Assembly (NCBI RefSeq): GCF_034702125.1
Contig: NC_085876.1
Span: 8,766,364 to 8,830,363 of the forward strand
Length of the DNA: 64,000 bases
Direction of reading: 5' to 3'
DNA from: Engraulis encrasicolus
Lineage: Eukaryota; Chordata; Actinopteri; Clupeiformes; Engraulidae
Positions 23,655 to 42,563 of the stretch are shown piece by piece (positions within the stretch are counted from its first letter, which is position 1; the number at the start of each line of letters is the position of its first letter). Made by a program: the position numbers and the translations under genes. Below the pieces are notes generated by a model that had not been told where the DNA came from, did not search any database, and saw only the letters and a list, made by a program, of their open reading frames with translations.

Positions 23655-24913
23655 GTATGCATACTTTTTGAATACATTGATCACTTGGTTGCGTTACTCC
23701 TTCATACTATGCAAATGCTGCAACTGATCACCTTCATCTTGTGATTGCTTTGGGTGAGGGCTGGGCAGGGTGGCAAGCTGGCTGCGGAGAGAGGATTAGA
23801 AAAAGACAGAAAAAGTTAAAGACGCGATGGAAAAGTCCAATCGTCATTATGACACCGCACACATTGAAATTACACTAATGCTGCAGCCTAGTTGGTGCCC
23901 CAGGGGAGCATTGCAGCAGAATGGTACCATGTGCAGGGTGGGGAATGGGGAGAGCACTTGTTAATAAACACCCTCTCCAATTTAGCAGGTTGGGAATTGA
24001 ACTGACAACACTCAGGGTACAAATCTGACTCAAACTTACCCATGACTGTTTCCTTTAGTCTAAATAATTAAGAATTAAATAAGCTTATTTGTGGTAAGGA
24101 AGTGTATGGGTTTAAGAAAGAATGGCATTTAATTTATTGTATGGGTAAGCCCATCTTATTCAGGCGTTAGTCTCACACCAGAAGTGTGGACTGGTTATGG
24201 AGATGTTATGGGAATGTACATGTTGTGCAGTTGGGTGGCATCTTTAGCATGGTAGTAATTTCACTTCATACCGGTGTAAATAAATACATGCAGATAAAAA
24301 AATAAAAATAATTACCAGACAGTCTTATAAAAGTTCTTCCACTGTATTACCAGGCAAATGAGGCAATGAATGAGGAATAATCATGTCAAGCCTCACTGCA
24401 GTGGTTTCTGTAAATAAATGATAGAAATTTGTGTTAATAGATTTATACTGTGATGACAAGAAAATACTAGGAATGACAGGTTTGACATGACAACCTAAGA
24501 CAAGGTTAGGCAGCGTACCGGTAAGCAAGGTTCTCTCATCACGTTTAAACGAGTGTCTCACATCACGAATAAAGCTACCCCTTCTCCCTCCCAGCGTGTT
24601 TATCAGGCGGTGTATTTTTCAATTTACAGAACATACTTCATCTAGTGCTAAACAATATCAACAAAGGCCATCAGAGGACTGCATACGACAAGAGAATGCT
24701 AGAGCTCTAGTAGATTCCGCCTTAGCTTTTCGTGCTTTCTAGAATTCAAGCAGACTGGCATTGCATCTGCTTAACATTGAAACTTCAAATAAGAAACACT
24801 ACACACCTGGTCAGACGCACAAAGCACATCAGTGGGATTTGCCAGGCACTTTCGTCTACTCCTGAAAAGGCAATGATACAAGAAAATGCTTAAGACATAC
24901 TCCAACAACAGTC
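23655..24913. repeat. local duplication, copy B (empty MITE sites)
   Basis: It lacks both MITEs of copy A and shows the intact target sites (ATCTGACT near 24026 and TTAA near 24068). The open frame seen in copy A is broken here by a TGG-to-TAG change near 24740. Confidence 0.85.
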
Positions 24914-26559
24914 AACAAAAAACGAAGCCACAAGTTGCTAATCAGCTACCTCTTTAGCACTCTGAAAACAAATATGCATGACGGTTCTGTTGTATTAATG
25001 TGTCCGCATTATTAGTGCCCATATACTAAAAAATGATCGGAAAATAGCCATTAGTGTTGTGACATTTAAAGCACCGTTGATTGGCTATGATTTGTCGTTC
25101 ACCCCTGAGCTAGCTAAATAGATTATTTAGCTTTCAAGTCCGACTTTCACTAGTTCTAATTCAAGTGCAATTGAGAACGACAGTTACAGACGATTAAACT
25201 ATAATCTGCCCTTAACAAGTTTATCAGTCCCCAGCAGATTGTTGTGCACCACGTACCAATAAATATCATAAAGTCAGTCAACTTACATGTCTTCAAGTTC
25301 TCACAAGACGTCTTCTCCAAACCCAAACTGATGGTTTTGCCGAGTAAGCATTCTTCAGATTTCTAGAGCGATTTACTTACTTTTTACGTGCCTAAAGATA
25401 CGCTTAACAGCCAAAACAAGTTATTTATGTATACATTTTACAACCTCCTAGTCCCTATAATTGTATTTTTCTGTAAAAATGTACTACTGGCCCGGCGGCC
25501 GCGGTAATCTGATACAAAATGGCCGACAGGGATATGAGCGCGGGCCGCGGGGGAGAGGGAGGAGGGGGGAGAGAGATATCCCGCTGCAGTCCGCAGCGAG
25601 ACCCATCTCGACTGGTGCGGCGCCTCGAGTTTTGCCGCTAGTAGAACTAGCCTTCTGAATTAGCGCTCTGATTGGCCAATATTTTCCCCCGACACACGTT
25701 GCGGCCAATGGGAACTACAGGCAGAGATCAATATAATGTCGCTCAACCATGTAGAACTAGCAGAGATTCTATGAGTAGGCCTACCGTATCCAGTCTAACA
25801 CCCCCCCCCCAAAAAAAAAGAAAAAAACTCCTCGGATCTACACGATTCACGTAAGTGACCTATTTTGAGATCAGAACGGCGAATTTCGCCGAAAGGTGAC
25901 AAGTTTGCAGGTATGTTACATTGCAACATTAGTTATTCAAAGTTGGTAACTTCATGCTGCGTTCATTTTACATTCGATATTGGCGGATGTCACGCGTATG
26001 TCAGCCAATGCAGTAGTTGCTACAGATGCACCACCACTGCAGTAACAACTGGTTTGCAATCATATGCCATTACTGCTATTAGCCATTGCACCTAGTTCTA
26101 AAGCACCACCCATGTGAACCTAGTTATAGACACTACATTTCAAACTTTCAGCGCGCTTACACTGGCTATTGGTCTCTTACAGAATGGATTTAAGTACTGC
26201 TGACAAGTCAAGTCCCTAGGTGTCTATATTCACTGATATACCGGTACCAGAGATAAGTCACTTTGGTTCTTTTCCTGCATCCACTTTATGTTGAGAATAA
26301 ATGAAGTCCCCATAACGCTGTAGATAGCGGTAGCGAACGTCTTGTGCAAACACCTCAAAAAGAGAAGGAGGGGACAACGCCCCCTTAGGAGACCCAACTT
26401 GAGCACACGCTTTTGCATTGAGTGGGCGTGTTTTGATTCCTCTTGATTAAAATGTCATCCTCTTTGCCGGTACTCTCCCACTACACCCCCACCACCAGAA
26501 ACCTTAAATCCGGCAACACAAGCCTCCCAAGAGTCCCCTCTCCCCACAAAAGGACATTT
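24914..26559. other. intergenic stretch between the duplication and the L2 fragment
   Basis: Apart from the CpG-rich island at 25485-25860 nothing specific is seen; there are no exons with acceptable splice sites and homology. Confidence 0.45.
25485..25860. promoter_or_regulatory. CpG-rich promoter-like island
   Basis: The first 160 bases are rich in CG (CCGGCGGCCGCGG, GCGCGGGCCGCGG) and hold AAAATGGCCGACAGGGA, a YY1-like word. It is followed by CCAAT boxes in both orientations (GATTGGCCAAT near 25670, GGCCAATGGG near 25704). It is homologous, in inverse orientation, to 18700-18915. No gene start could be tied to it. Confidence 0.35.
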
Positions 26560-26990
26560 TAGCAAGTCAGCTTCATTTATGACCTTATGAAATGGAACGC
26601 TCTACCCCTTCATGTAAGAACTGCCTCCTCCATCCACATTTTTCAGAGGCAACTTGAAATCTTTTTACTCTTGCCTGTAATCTGTGGTCTGTCTGTCATC
26701 TATTTTCTTCCACTTGCTGCTTATAATTCCAGTTTTGTGCTTGGCTTTTTAAAAACTTGCTTTAAGGAGCAAGTAAAGACTCTTCTTTTGGGACCGTCTA
26801 CTTCACTAATGCTTGAGCTGCCCTAGCCCCAGGACAGACACTTGACGTGTGTGTGTGTGTGTGTGTTCACTTCTGCATTTCCTGTGCACTTTGCATGTGC
26901 TAGTGATGTTGGCTATGATCATGTCCTTGTTTGTAAGTCGTTTTGGTTATAAAGCATCTGCCAAATGCAATGTTATGCAATCGCCTTTTA
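26560..26990 (+). pseudogene. 3' end of an L2-like LINE
   Basis: The frame KWNALPLHVRTASSIHIF.RQL (26587 onward) is the C-terminal end of an L2-type reverse transcriptase protein. The downstream GTAAGTCGTTTTGGTTATAA and CATCTGCCAAATGCAATG is the usual 3' terminus of fish L2 elements and the SINEs that use them. A short (TG) run lies at 26847-26866. Confidence 0.7.
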
Positions 26991-27802
26991 TATTGGTTGT
27001 TTTTAATTATTGATATCTTATGTTCAATCTTTATTTTTCCCCCTTACTAATTGCCGTTTAGTCTGCTTAAGCAGATGTTGTGCATGATTTTGTGCTACAT
27101 AAACAAAATTATTTACCCTCACCCGCTCTGCTGAAGTGCATGATGGACCAACTCATGTACAGCAAATTCTAGAAGGGGTCACAATTGAGTGAGTTTGAGC
27201 CTAACACGGTTCTCAGTCAACTTGGTTCAGTTGACAAATTGAGTAATTAAATGTTTCTGGTATGTGACCTGTTGATTCCTCTTAACAGAACACCAAGGCA
27301 GCCTCTATAGAAATTTACTTGTACAAGATGGAGAGCCCATCAATCCCAATTCCAGACTTTTAACACTGCACCTCACACAGACCCAAGCACTGATGACTTC
27401 ATTAATCACTAAGATGCTTTTAGGTTAAAGAGCAAGACTTTGAGAACTTGAGCTAAGAAGGAAACTGGTTTGAAAACTCATCCAATATAAGACACTGAAG
27501 GCAGCGAGCAATGCATGTTTGCATATCTGCTCAGGTTACCAAGCTAAAGAGAACAGTGCAGACCACGTCAAAACACGAGTCATACAGTATAACAGAGTAG
27601 AGTATAAACCTTTACTGTTTCACGAAAATTGAATATTTACAAAAAGAAAAAAAAAAAGAACACAGTTAAAATTCAACACGAACTAAAATGAACATTGGAA
27701 AAAATGTGTGGTTTGCTTGCATGGTGGGGGTGTGTTTGTGTGTGTATGCATGTGTGCGAGAACGTCATGATTAGTGCAGTGCACAGTGGCACACACTTTA
27801 CT

Positions 27803-31212
<3,410 letters not shown>

Positions 31213-34200
31213 GGCGCCCTAGAGAGCAAGCACCACACAACATTATTTTCAGACTGGCTTGTCTGCAACTGCAACACCTCGCGTGCAGTCACAGAGACTG
31301 GTTTGAAGTGTGAAAAACAGCCATATTGTTTTGCTCTCCCTTTTACACTGAGAGTAACTGCCCCAACTGCCGACATTTTAGTGACGGGAGCATCCCGAAA
31401 GTCAATCCTGTGATTATTTTTTTTCCACTGAAATGGAACACAAGAATTCAAGGGATTGCAGAACAGGTTCCCTCGGGATTTCTTTAAAGTGTGTGTATGT
31501 GTCTTCATATGCATGTATTGAAGTGTGAAAAGTTCTATGGGTATTACACACAGTTTCTTGTGAACGTTTCACACGGACATCCATCGGCTTCTGAGTCTGT
31601 GTGAGGTAAACAAAGATGTGTAAAGATAGATAGGATTATATACACACATTTTAGCATACAAAAAGCACACTACATGACTACCGACAGGGCGAAAAGGCAC
31701 AACTTCAGAAAGAGATCCTGCTGGCAACAGTGTTTTAGCACCAGGCCCAGCCAAGTTTCCTGAAGGTGAGATACATCAACATTGTAATAGCAGAACCCTG
31801 CAGTTTTGTTTTTGCATATTTCTCAATGACCATTCTTTGTGAGCCCCTGCTCTCCGCAGGTGGTTTTCTTTGTGCATGCCTGGCTGTGGTGACAAGCTAC
31901 CAAGGAGAGTGTTTGGGGGTGGGATGGTGGGTGATAAGCTGCATGTGTTCACCCAACTGGTTGCTCCAACTTAAGACCTCGTTATGCCTTTGCTACATGG
32001 ACACCCACTTGCTTTGATGTGCACAAAGCTTGCAATGCGCTTCCAATGGTTGCATTGGTGCTGGTGACGCCCCTGTGAGTTTTTCTTTGCACCAGGTCAA
32101 CCACAGCAGTATTTCAAGCAATATGATAGACTGGATACACGAAATCCACCATGCACCTGGGATTCACAACAACCACAGAGTAGAAAATAGGTGGACCATT
32201 TGTGTGACGTGTACTTCTTAGAGTGGCGTAACGGGTCAATGCACCATAAAAAGTGTTATCAATTTATTTAAAAGCTTCTTCTAGAAAATAGTTGAAGCAT
32301 ATCAAAAAACTGACTAGATTATTGTGCGTTTGGTCTTTAATGGACACACCAGTGTTGACGATGAATAAATAAAAGCACTCACTTGTGTCAAGACCAACAA
32401 CAGCAATAATGTAAAGGGATTAAACATTAAACCAAGGACTCCTGCTACCCAAATATGTGGACCCACCACCATAGCTTCACCAATATACCGCATTAAACAG
32501 CGTGTATAGGCTCACCAGTGGCTGGCAGTGCCATATATTTTGCAATTCCAGCCATTTTGTACAACAGCTAATTCAAAAAGGGTCCCCTAAGTCAGGTCAA
32601 GGTAACATGTTACTGGTAATGCTATGCTAGTGCTAAAGAAGTGGTAAAATACAACCTTCTCAGTCCCATTTGTTCTTAACTGATGTTTAATTACTGATTT
32701 GTGTGTCGAAGTAATAGATTGAAGGGATTGAATGTATCCATTTGAGAAAAGTTCTGGCAATAAGTGATCTCATGATGTGAACTGACCTTGCAAGTGACGG
32801 GGATAGAACTAGTTAACCAGATTTTTATTTTTTTTGATTTTTTTTTTTACCAATGTGGCTTTTCTACCGGTTACGTAGGAGAGACATGTTGCAGTTAGGC
32901 AGCACACTAGCGAAAAGTTACTCACAATTACAAGACAAATATTTGTGAAAATTTCACTTGATTGGCCCTACCTAGAATAGATACTCAACATGAAAGATGA
33001 GGCGCGCACTTGTACGTGCAGCAACACGGCAAATGCGCAAGAGGTGTGGCGCAAATGGAACGGGAATACGAATAGACTGCGTCACCAGTGAACTTTACGT
33101 GTTGCCTTGAAGCTAATTCAACCATGCACTCCCAAATTAAACAAAAACAATAATGAATAACTACTACTCACTGACCAAAACCACGGTCGCCGACAGGTTT
33201 TTACCTCATATTCAATCTGCATGCAACACCATCAGCTTCCTTTCGGTTGCCTTTCAACATTCTTTAGTCACAACCAGCAGGCATTACCAAATTGAAAAAC
33301 ACACACGAATCTAGCATACCTGGACGTTCAACAGCAGTGCAATGATATATTAACACCCTATTGCATTTAATTTCAGTATGCTACATGAATGCAGAACGCA
33401 CAGAAAAGCATTAACCACTCAAATGTTTGCACAACTCTTGTTCCTCTAGGGTCGGCCATGGCAAGGGAAGGTTCACGTAGCAACAACGTGATTTTGTTCA
33501 GATTGAACTAAATTAATATCGACTTCAAGTGAAAGGCATTAACTAGCATGGATATCAAAACCACAAAACAGCAGCAGCGTGGTTTGTGGGCGAACAAAGC
33601 CACGTCCCTGGAGCTAACTTTGTGTTAGCATTCCAAGTGCTATGTTCATATTACTCGGCGTTAGCAGAAGGCCTTGCCATCCCTGCAGTTAAAATGCTTC
33701 TCACCACGTGACTAACAAGTACATTTAAACGGCAACGCTGGATTTAAGTTTCCGTTTAAGTTCGCATTCAATGTTGTGAAATATTTAGACTAAAAAAATA
33801 TGATGCATTCGGGTTCATAGCAATGCAATGTTAGCGGTTAGAATGTTATCCGAATGTTGGCCGACACTGTATCGTTTACCCAGTTGGCACGACTAACCTT
33901 CCGATATAATTTAATGCATGTTTTTGCAATCATAGTAGGCTGAGCAGAAACAAGGCCAGTCGAAGTGCACCTACTTACTTTCATCAAATATGGGACACGA
34001 TTAAACAATTTCTAGTATTTCTTCTGCAATACTTCACTTCCAGGCATCCCAAACACAAGGGGTACGCCATCAACACTCCTGCATTGATTCTTCAAAATGG
34101 TAGGCTAGCCCGCTAACCTAGCTTCAGCGCGCGAAAACTCATTGTGCATTTCCAGAGAACAGCACTACTGCATCATAAAATGTTATAACGAATTCGCATC

Positions 34201-34274
34201 AACAACGAACTTTGGAATTAGCACCATTTAGTTTTTCAATAAAATGCAAGTTCTTCGTAAAACGAATAGCATAC

Positions 34275-34370
34275 CTGTTATCCCTTGTAGTTGGAGAATC
34301 GGTGGCGCTGAGTTTTCTTCTCCTTGCACCGCATGTGAAAGCGCACAATGTACGATTTCAACCACGTTCG
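34275..34370 (-). other. cbx3: cbx3 5' untranslated exon and promoter region (probable)
   Basis: The minus strand carries ATAACAG followed by the donor GTATGC (exon end 34275), and the upstream sequence is relatively GC-rich with a GTAC repeat at 34385-34397. This would give a first intron of about 3.05 kb before the ATG exon. The upper border is a guess. In tetrapods this promoter is shared head-to-head with HNRNPA2B1; no RRM-coding exon is seen on the plus strand here. Confidence 0.4.
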
Positions 34371-35400
34371 CCCAGCCCACTAACGTACGTACGTACAGAC
34401 GCATGGCCACGCCCACGGCAGGAGAGGATGCCTTTCTAGATTTTGAATGGTTTTGCCTAAACCAGGCACAGGGCAGGCCTACATTAAATTGTATAGGCCT
34501 AGACTAGATACTGTATCATGTACACTGTACAGTAAATTGATTTAGTCAATCAAACAATGCTGCACACAGCAATAGAAACAAACAAGACGAAAATGAAAGC
34601 GAATTTTTCTTTTGCATGCTCTGGCCTGATTTGCTACAGAGGTTGTGTGGTTTTGTGAGAGGTTATGCCCCACACTCAGGGAAACACATTTGCAGATTTC
34701 AGCTTCTGTGACAATGCAAAGTATGCCTTTGTGTTAACCCTTTCACAATTAGTTGGTAGCACAAGTACCAATGGGGCAGTCATGGGCAAGCAGTTAGAAG
34801 GAGTTGGGTTTGCATACCGGTAGGGCTGGCCTGGCCTGGGGTCGAAAACTGGCCCGGGCATTTTGGCATATAGACCAGCCTCTCACATGGCATCCTGCTT
34901 TTCTACAATACAGTATTTTGATTAGTTCAGTCCACTGTCTAAGACAGGCCAATGGGTCTCCCCATCTGAATAGAGGGTCGGTCTCTATGGGTTTTTAAAA
35001 AAAACAAACATACAAAAAAACAAACAAAAAAACAGCATTGGCCCCTCCTCCTTGACTGAGGTACCCTGAGCATGGTAGCGTCCCCCTAGTGTGCTCTAAA
35101 GCGACTGCCTGCCAGAAAATGAAGGGCAAGGTGTTGCAAGAATGTGACTGCCCCCTGTAAGTCAGGATTACAAATGGTAATACTCACCAAAATGTCTGTG
35201 GTGATAGTGGAGGGTGCCAGGTGTATGTACAGTGAATTTGGTGCAGCTAACCCTCTGTAGTCCAGAGTTACTGAGGCAGTCATATTCTGGCAAGGGGATG
35301 TAAGAATTTGTGTTAAAAGCTCTCCCCTGTGTATTACAGCTTTCAGAGTCTTATCCATATAAGTCTGTGATGGCTTTGGTCATGGTGCGCCACCTAACAA
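34371..35400. other. intergenic stretch upstream of cbx3
   Basis: A GTAC repeat at 34385-34397 and an A-rich run at 34996-35031. In tetrapods HNRNPA2B1 starts here in divergent orientation; no RRM motif is found. Confidence 0.5.
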
Positions 35401-37680
<2,280 letters not shown>

Positions 37681-38440
37681 AGTCTCAGTCTGATGTGTTA
37701 TTGATGTTGAAAGGATTTTTTTGCCATTCAAATAACTGTCAAGTCAAATAAATGTTGAGTCACGCTGAGGCAGTAGGACGTCTTGCAGAGTGCAGTCATT
37801 GGTTTAAATTTTTCAATTGGTTTTGTAATAAATTATGATTAGCTCGGTCTGCTGTGTAGGCCCTACAGCCTATTGTAAGAATAATTATGAATCCCTGCTT
37901 TTAAAATTGTTATTATCATCAGTTGAAATGTCTTTTGTGCAGCTCTGTGAAAGTCATGAGCTAGGTAGAAAGTTAAATAGTTCAGAGAAAGACCTTTCAG
38001 AATCATGACTGAACATAACATTAGAAACGCTTTGAGGATCTCGAGACCAGACAACACGTTAGAAATAGTTCTGCAACTGTGCACTATGATGTGAACTGTG
38101 AAATAAAAACTCTTGCTTTTGCTAAACCTAGAGAGAGTCAAGATCAGTTCGCTTTAAGACAGAGCTTGTTCTCTGAAAAACGCTCCTTTCTTCTTTTCCC
38201 GTTGGCCAAAGTGTAAACCCTTACTACTCTTGTCCGTGTCTGTTCATTGTAATTGTATACAAAATTGTCTAGTTTTCTTAACACCTATTAAAGGTTGACC
38301 AATGGAACAATGTCCAAAGGATAAAAAAATACAAAAGTTGGCTCCTGAGGAGTATTGGCCCATCAGGAAAATGCACAAGATTACCAGTCCAGCCCTGGGG
38401 CCTCCGTACACCTTTCACTTTCTTATCCTTTCTTCTTATT

Positions 38441-38815
38441 TACAGTATGTCTCATAAGTGAGTACACCCCTCACATTTTTGCAGATTTGTAAGTATATCT
38501 TTTCATAGGACAACATTAAAGAAATTTCACTTTGACACAATGATTAGTGACCTGTTAACAACATATATAACCGCTTACATTTGTTGATCACTCACAAAAA
38601 TACAGCCATTAATGTTTGAACATGTACCCACAAAGTGAGTACACTCCAGAATAAAATCTGGTAGAGAAGGGGCCGTGTTGGCCCGAATCATCTCGAAATT
38701 AAAAGGAATTAAAACGGAGGGCATCTGTGTGCGTTTCAACCTTTCTTTACATTGAACTTTTACATTTTGAGTCTGCACCTGGCTTAAATACATTGGTGTG
38801 ATATTTGAATGTAAT
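38441..38815. mobile_element. single Tc1-like end fragment
   Basis: Starts TACAGTATGTCTCATAAGTG and matches the left arm of the element at 42564-43944 for about 370 bases (TGAGTACACCCCTCAC, TTTGACACAATGATTAGTGA). The opposite end is missing, and another repeat begins at the break. Confidence 0.7.
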
Positions 38816-39055
38816 TATGGGCCCCCTAAGTTACAGGTTGATGGAGGCCCCTCAGAATGCAAATTTCGTGGCAAAACTACATAGCCAGCCAGCGTCATAA
38901 TTCCAAGATAGAAATTAAAAATAACATATGTGCAGACAAATCTTAATACTGCGTCTTGTCACAATTCTGTCCTCCACATTCCCCACCCCCCTTTAGCCAA
39001 CTGGGGCCCCCATAGGCTGCAGCCATATCTATTCTGTGGGTTAATCAAGCCCTGA
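38815..39055. repeat. dispersed repeat, copy 2
   Basis: Second copy of the family at 15780-16080, adjoining the broken Tc1-like end. Confidence 0.5.
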
Positions 39056-39995
39056 CTAGGGTAGTTAAATTTTCAATTACTTTTTCAACGTTGCACTGGT
39101 GAAGTGGTGTGCAATATGGTGCTACAGTCCAGGACCCAGAGTGCTCAGGGTCCATTGGTTCCATTTTGTTCTTAAATACAGCTTGTTCTCATTGCACCTT
39201 TTCGAAGATGGCATCCAGAGACGCTTTAAAACTGGTCCACCATTTGCACCATATGCAAATCAAGCCATTAAGCACTGAATAGCCAGGTTAAGCACTGACA
39301 TTTCTATGTCCATATGCTTTGACCCGCTGGGCCTTTTACTGCCTAAAGATGCAGATTACATGACATTACATTAATGCTTTAGCTGACGCCTCTTCAGCCA
39401 AAGGCAGTGGGTAGTTTTAACGGCAGAGTCTGATCAAATGAAACCTCAACACTACTTACATAGATGTTCGACAATACAGTAAAGTACTATATTTGACTTT
39501 AACAAGAAAACCTCTCCCTAACCAACAGGCCACTACTGTGTTCAGATACCACCAGGCATGTTTAAGGCCGCTTTCACACCAAAGTCTCGCGGGACGGAAG
39601 CGATTTTTACTGGCGAAAATGCATGTAAACATACAGCCGCTGCAAATATTGAGAGTCCACTTCGAAATTTTCAGTTTTCCTGATTTTGCTATGGGGTATG
39701 TGTTTGAGTAAAACAAACAATGTTATTTCATTCTATAAACTAAAGACAAAATTTGCTCCGAATTTCAAAAAAAATATTGTCATTTAGATCATTTATTTGC
39801 AGAAAATCTCAAAAAGGTCAAAATAACACACAAGATGCAATGTTTCCAAATCTCAAAAAAGGCAAAGAAAACAAGATGATATTAACTTTAAAACAACATA
39901 ATAGTAATGTATTAACGTAGGAAGAATTCAGAAATCAATATTTGGCGGAATAAGCCTGATTTGTAGTCACAGCTTTCATGTGTTCTGGTATGCGT

Positions 39996-40260
39996 TCCTA
40001 GCCTGGGAACTCCCATACTGCCTTTAGTTCTACACAATCGTTTCGATCTGAAAGACAGTATGGCGAGGATGACTCATAACGTACAAGATCATGGTACCTG
40101 TGTCATAATGGCCAAGCATTCCGACCTTAACAGTTTCTCTGCCCAATCAGAGAGCAGGGCAGTGTGTCATAATAGCCAAGTATTCTGCCACCTATGGAAT
40201 TTAATATAGGCAACTCCCCAGACCTAATCTCACTTGTGATTAGGTCTGGTGTTAACCAGG
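39996..40260. repeat. dispersed repeat related to 51690-51760
   Basis: CCTGGGAACTCCCATACTGC and GATTAGGTCTGGTGTTAAC here correspond to CCTGGGAAATCCCATGCTGC and AATTAGGTCTGGTGGTAAC near 51690-51750. Confidence 0.5.
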
Positions 40261-40588
40261 CAAATGCGTTCCATTACGTCTTCACATTGTTCTTGGATGA
40301 CTTTATTCCAGACCTAGTGCAAGAATTCAAGTTGTTGAGCTTGGGTGGATGGCTTGTGGCCATCCAACTTCCTCTTAATCACAATCCAGGGGTTTTCAAG
40401 GGGGTTCCGGCCTGGAGTTTGGGCTTACCATGTCAGGGTATTGCTCTGGTGGTCCTCCATCCACAACTTGTTGGCAAGCTGAGTGGCTGGAGAATTTAAA
40501 ATTGTAATTTAACAATTTAAGGTGAGGATTTCATTCTTCATCTTATAGTTTTATGGCCAATGACAAGTAACATTAATGGTGCAGCCCT

Positions 40589-41085
40589 TAAAAAATTCGA
40601 CCATGGTAAACCATGATTTCATGTTTTTTTAAGCATGGTTCGTCACAGTTTTTGGTTTGACAATGGTTTAACTATAAAATGAACCACAGTTTTACGCTGA
40701 AAATGAACCATGGTTAATCACAGTTAATGATTGTTCATTAAATGACACTTAGCTGCTGCTTTTTTATCCAATGCAGATATTTGTGACAGTCCTTGGTGCA
40801 ATGTGGGGTTAGGTGCCTTGCTCAAGGATGGAGGTGTAGGGAGAGGATAAGGGTGGGATTCAAACATGCAACTCTGTGATCTTCAGTCCAACTCCCTAAC
40901 CATTACACCAAGGCTGTTTTTCTAGGTGACCATGGAACCCACAATTAATTCACAAACATGATTAGTCAGGAACCACAGTTTTCATGGTCACCCCCCAAAA
41001 ACATGGATAAGCCATAGTAATACTATGGTTGGTTCAGAGTACTTAGAGAAACCATGGTTACTGGAGTAAAACCATGGTCGATTTT
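40589..41085. mobile_element. foldback element built of ACCATGGT words, split by a SINE
   Basis: Outer ends TTCGACCATGGT and, inverted, AATCGACCATGGTTTTAC. The arms contain many ACCATGGTT/AACCATGG and AACCACAGTTTT words. The interior is interrupted by the SINE at 40739-40921. Confidence 0.55.
40739..40921 (-). repeat. tRNA-derived SINE, minus orientation
   Basis: The minus strand has a head with GGTTAGGGAGTTGGAC and a B-box-like GTTTGAATCCC, and a tail ending in the L2-like GCAGCTAAGTGTCATTTAA. Confidence 0.6.
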
Positions 41086-41660
41086 GGTAAGGAATTACTG
41101 CAAAGATGAGGATTCACATTCAGATTCTTATTCCCATTCATCACATCATTTCAAATTGTGAACTAATGATGGGCTAGGGGTGAGGAACCTTTTTCATTCA
41201 AAGGGCCACTTCAAATTTTATAAAGTCCTCCAAGAGCTGTACTATGAACACAAACCAGGATTTCCCCCTGCACTTTAGGCCTATATTGAAAGCGGCCACC
41301 TTTACAACAGACCACACCATCACTAGGTTCCCTGAAATCATAATTTAATTGTATTGCTCTACAAAATGTGCCAAATTTCATGTGAAACTGCATAGCATTA
41401 CCATTATATCCAACCGTAACTCGGGCCATTCGTGAAGTCTTTACGAGAAAAACAGGGAAAAAAAATCATCTTTAAGCCTTGTGGTGCCGTTACGAATAGC
41501 CTCTTTTCTCGTGGTTGGGTGACGAAAGGGGGAACTGACAATTGGGGTAGTTTGGTTCTGGGGGGAAGAATAATGTGGACGGACGTCAACAATCAAGCGT
41601 GAGTGAAGGCTAACCGGAAACAACGGTAATCAAACATTTCAAACAAGTGATTTACGGTGA

Positions 41661-41731
41661 AGTTTAGGGTTAAGGTTAGGGTTAGGGTTAAGGTTAGGGT
41701 TAGGTTTAGGGTTGAGGTTAGAGACAATGTT
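41661..41731. repeat. interstitial telomere-like repeat (TTAGGG)n
   Basis: About 70 bases made of GGTTAG/TTAGGG units with variants (TTAAGG, TTTAGG, TTGAGG), all in one orientation. Confidence 0.85.
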
Positions 41732-42563
41732 GGAGGAAGGGAGACATGGCATGAAGCTGACACAACGACAGCGCTCCCCTCCCGGAATGCACGCTACTCG
41801 GGTGGTCTCTCTCTCTCACTCGCTCTCTTTCTTACCCACTCTCGCCGACAGCACGGGTTGCCCAACTACGAAAAATGAGGCTATATCGTAGCGTCACCAC
41901 GAAGCATACAATTGATTTTCCGCGAGACTGGGCTCTTATATTGGTGGCCAGATAACGTGATCTCAGAGGCCGTAAATGGCCCCTATAGGTTCCCCACTCA
42001 TGGGCAAGAGTCCCGAAACATTTGGATCCCATGTTGTCTTGGGATTTTATACTTAGAGCTCAAATACCGTTTTTTCCCCTAATAGTTTTCCTGAATTGCA
42101 CTCAGCTTTTCAGTGCGACTCCTTTCTTTCTCCTTTCTTTTTCACACAACGAGCAGAGCTCTCCAAGAAGACTGACACGCTCCACCTTCACCTGCTTTCC
42201 CATTCATCACATTACCAAGCTTGCTCCCACGCATCTCTTCACAGGAACTCACCCATGAAACCAGTTATGCGGCTTGACAACATGATCAGTGCCATGTCAT
42301 GAGGTGTGCATCACGGGTGGAACTTATTTTTTTACCCCCACCAGTCACTGTGGCAGGTAGATTTTAAAATCTAGCACTCACCATCTATTTTTACTATTTA
42401 CTATTTAAAAGTGACTGGTGGGTTGAAAAATTTACCCGTCAGCCCTGAAATTTACCCGTCCTTGGCGGGTGGACGGTCGCTTATTTCCAACCCTGGTGTG
42501 CATTAAGGAACATGAAGTAGCTTTCCACTACAGAGACATAGCCCACACCTCCTAACTATAACG

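Noticed and set aside
33443..33475. An ATG reading MADPRGT on the minus strand as an alternative cbx3 start exon
   Set aside because: No donor in a suitable phase follows it and it does not resemble the human CBX3 N-terminus.
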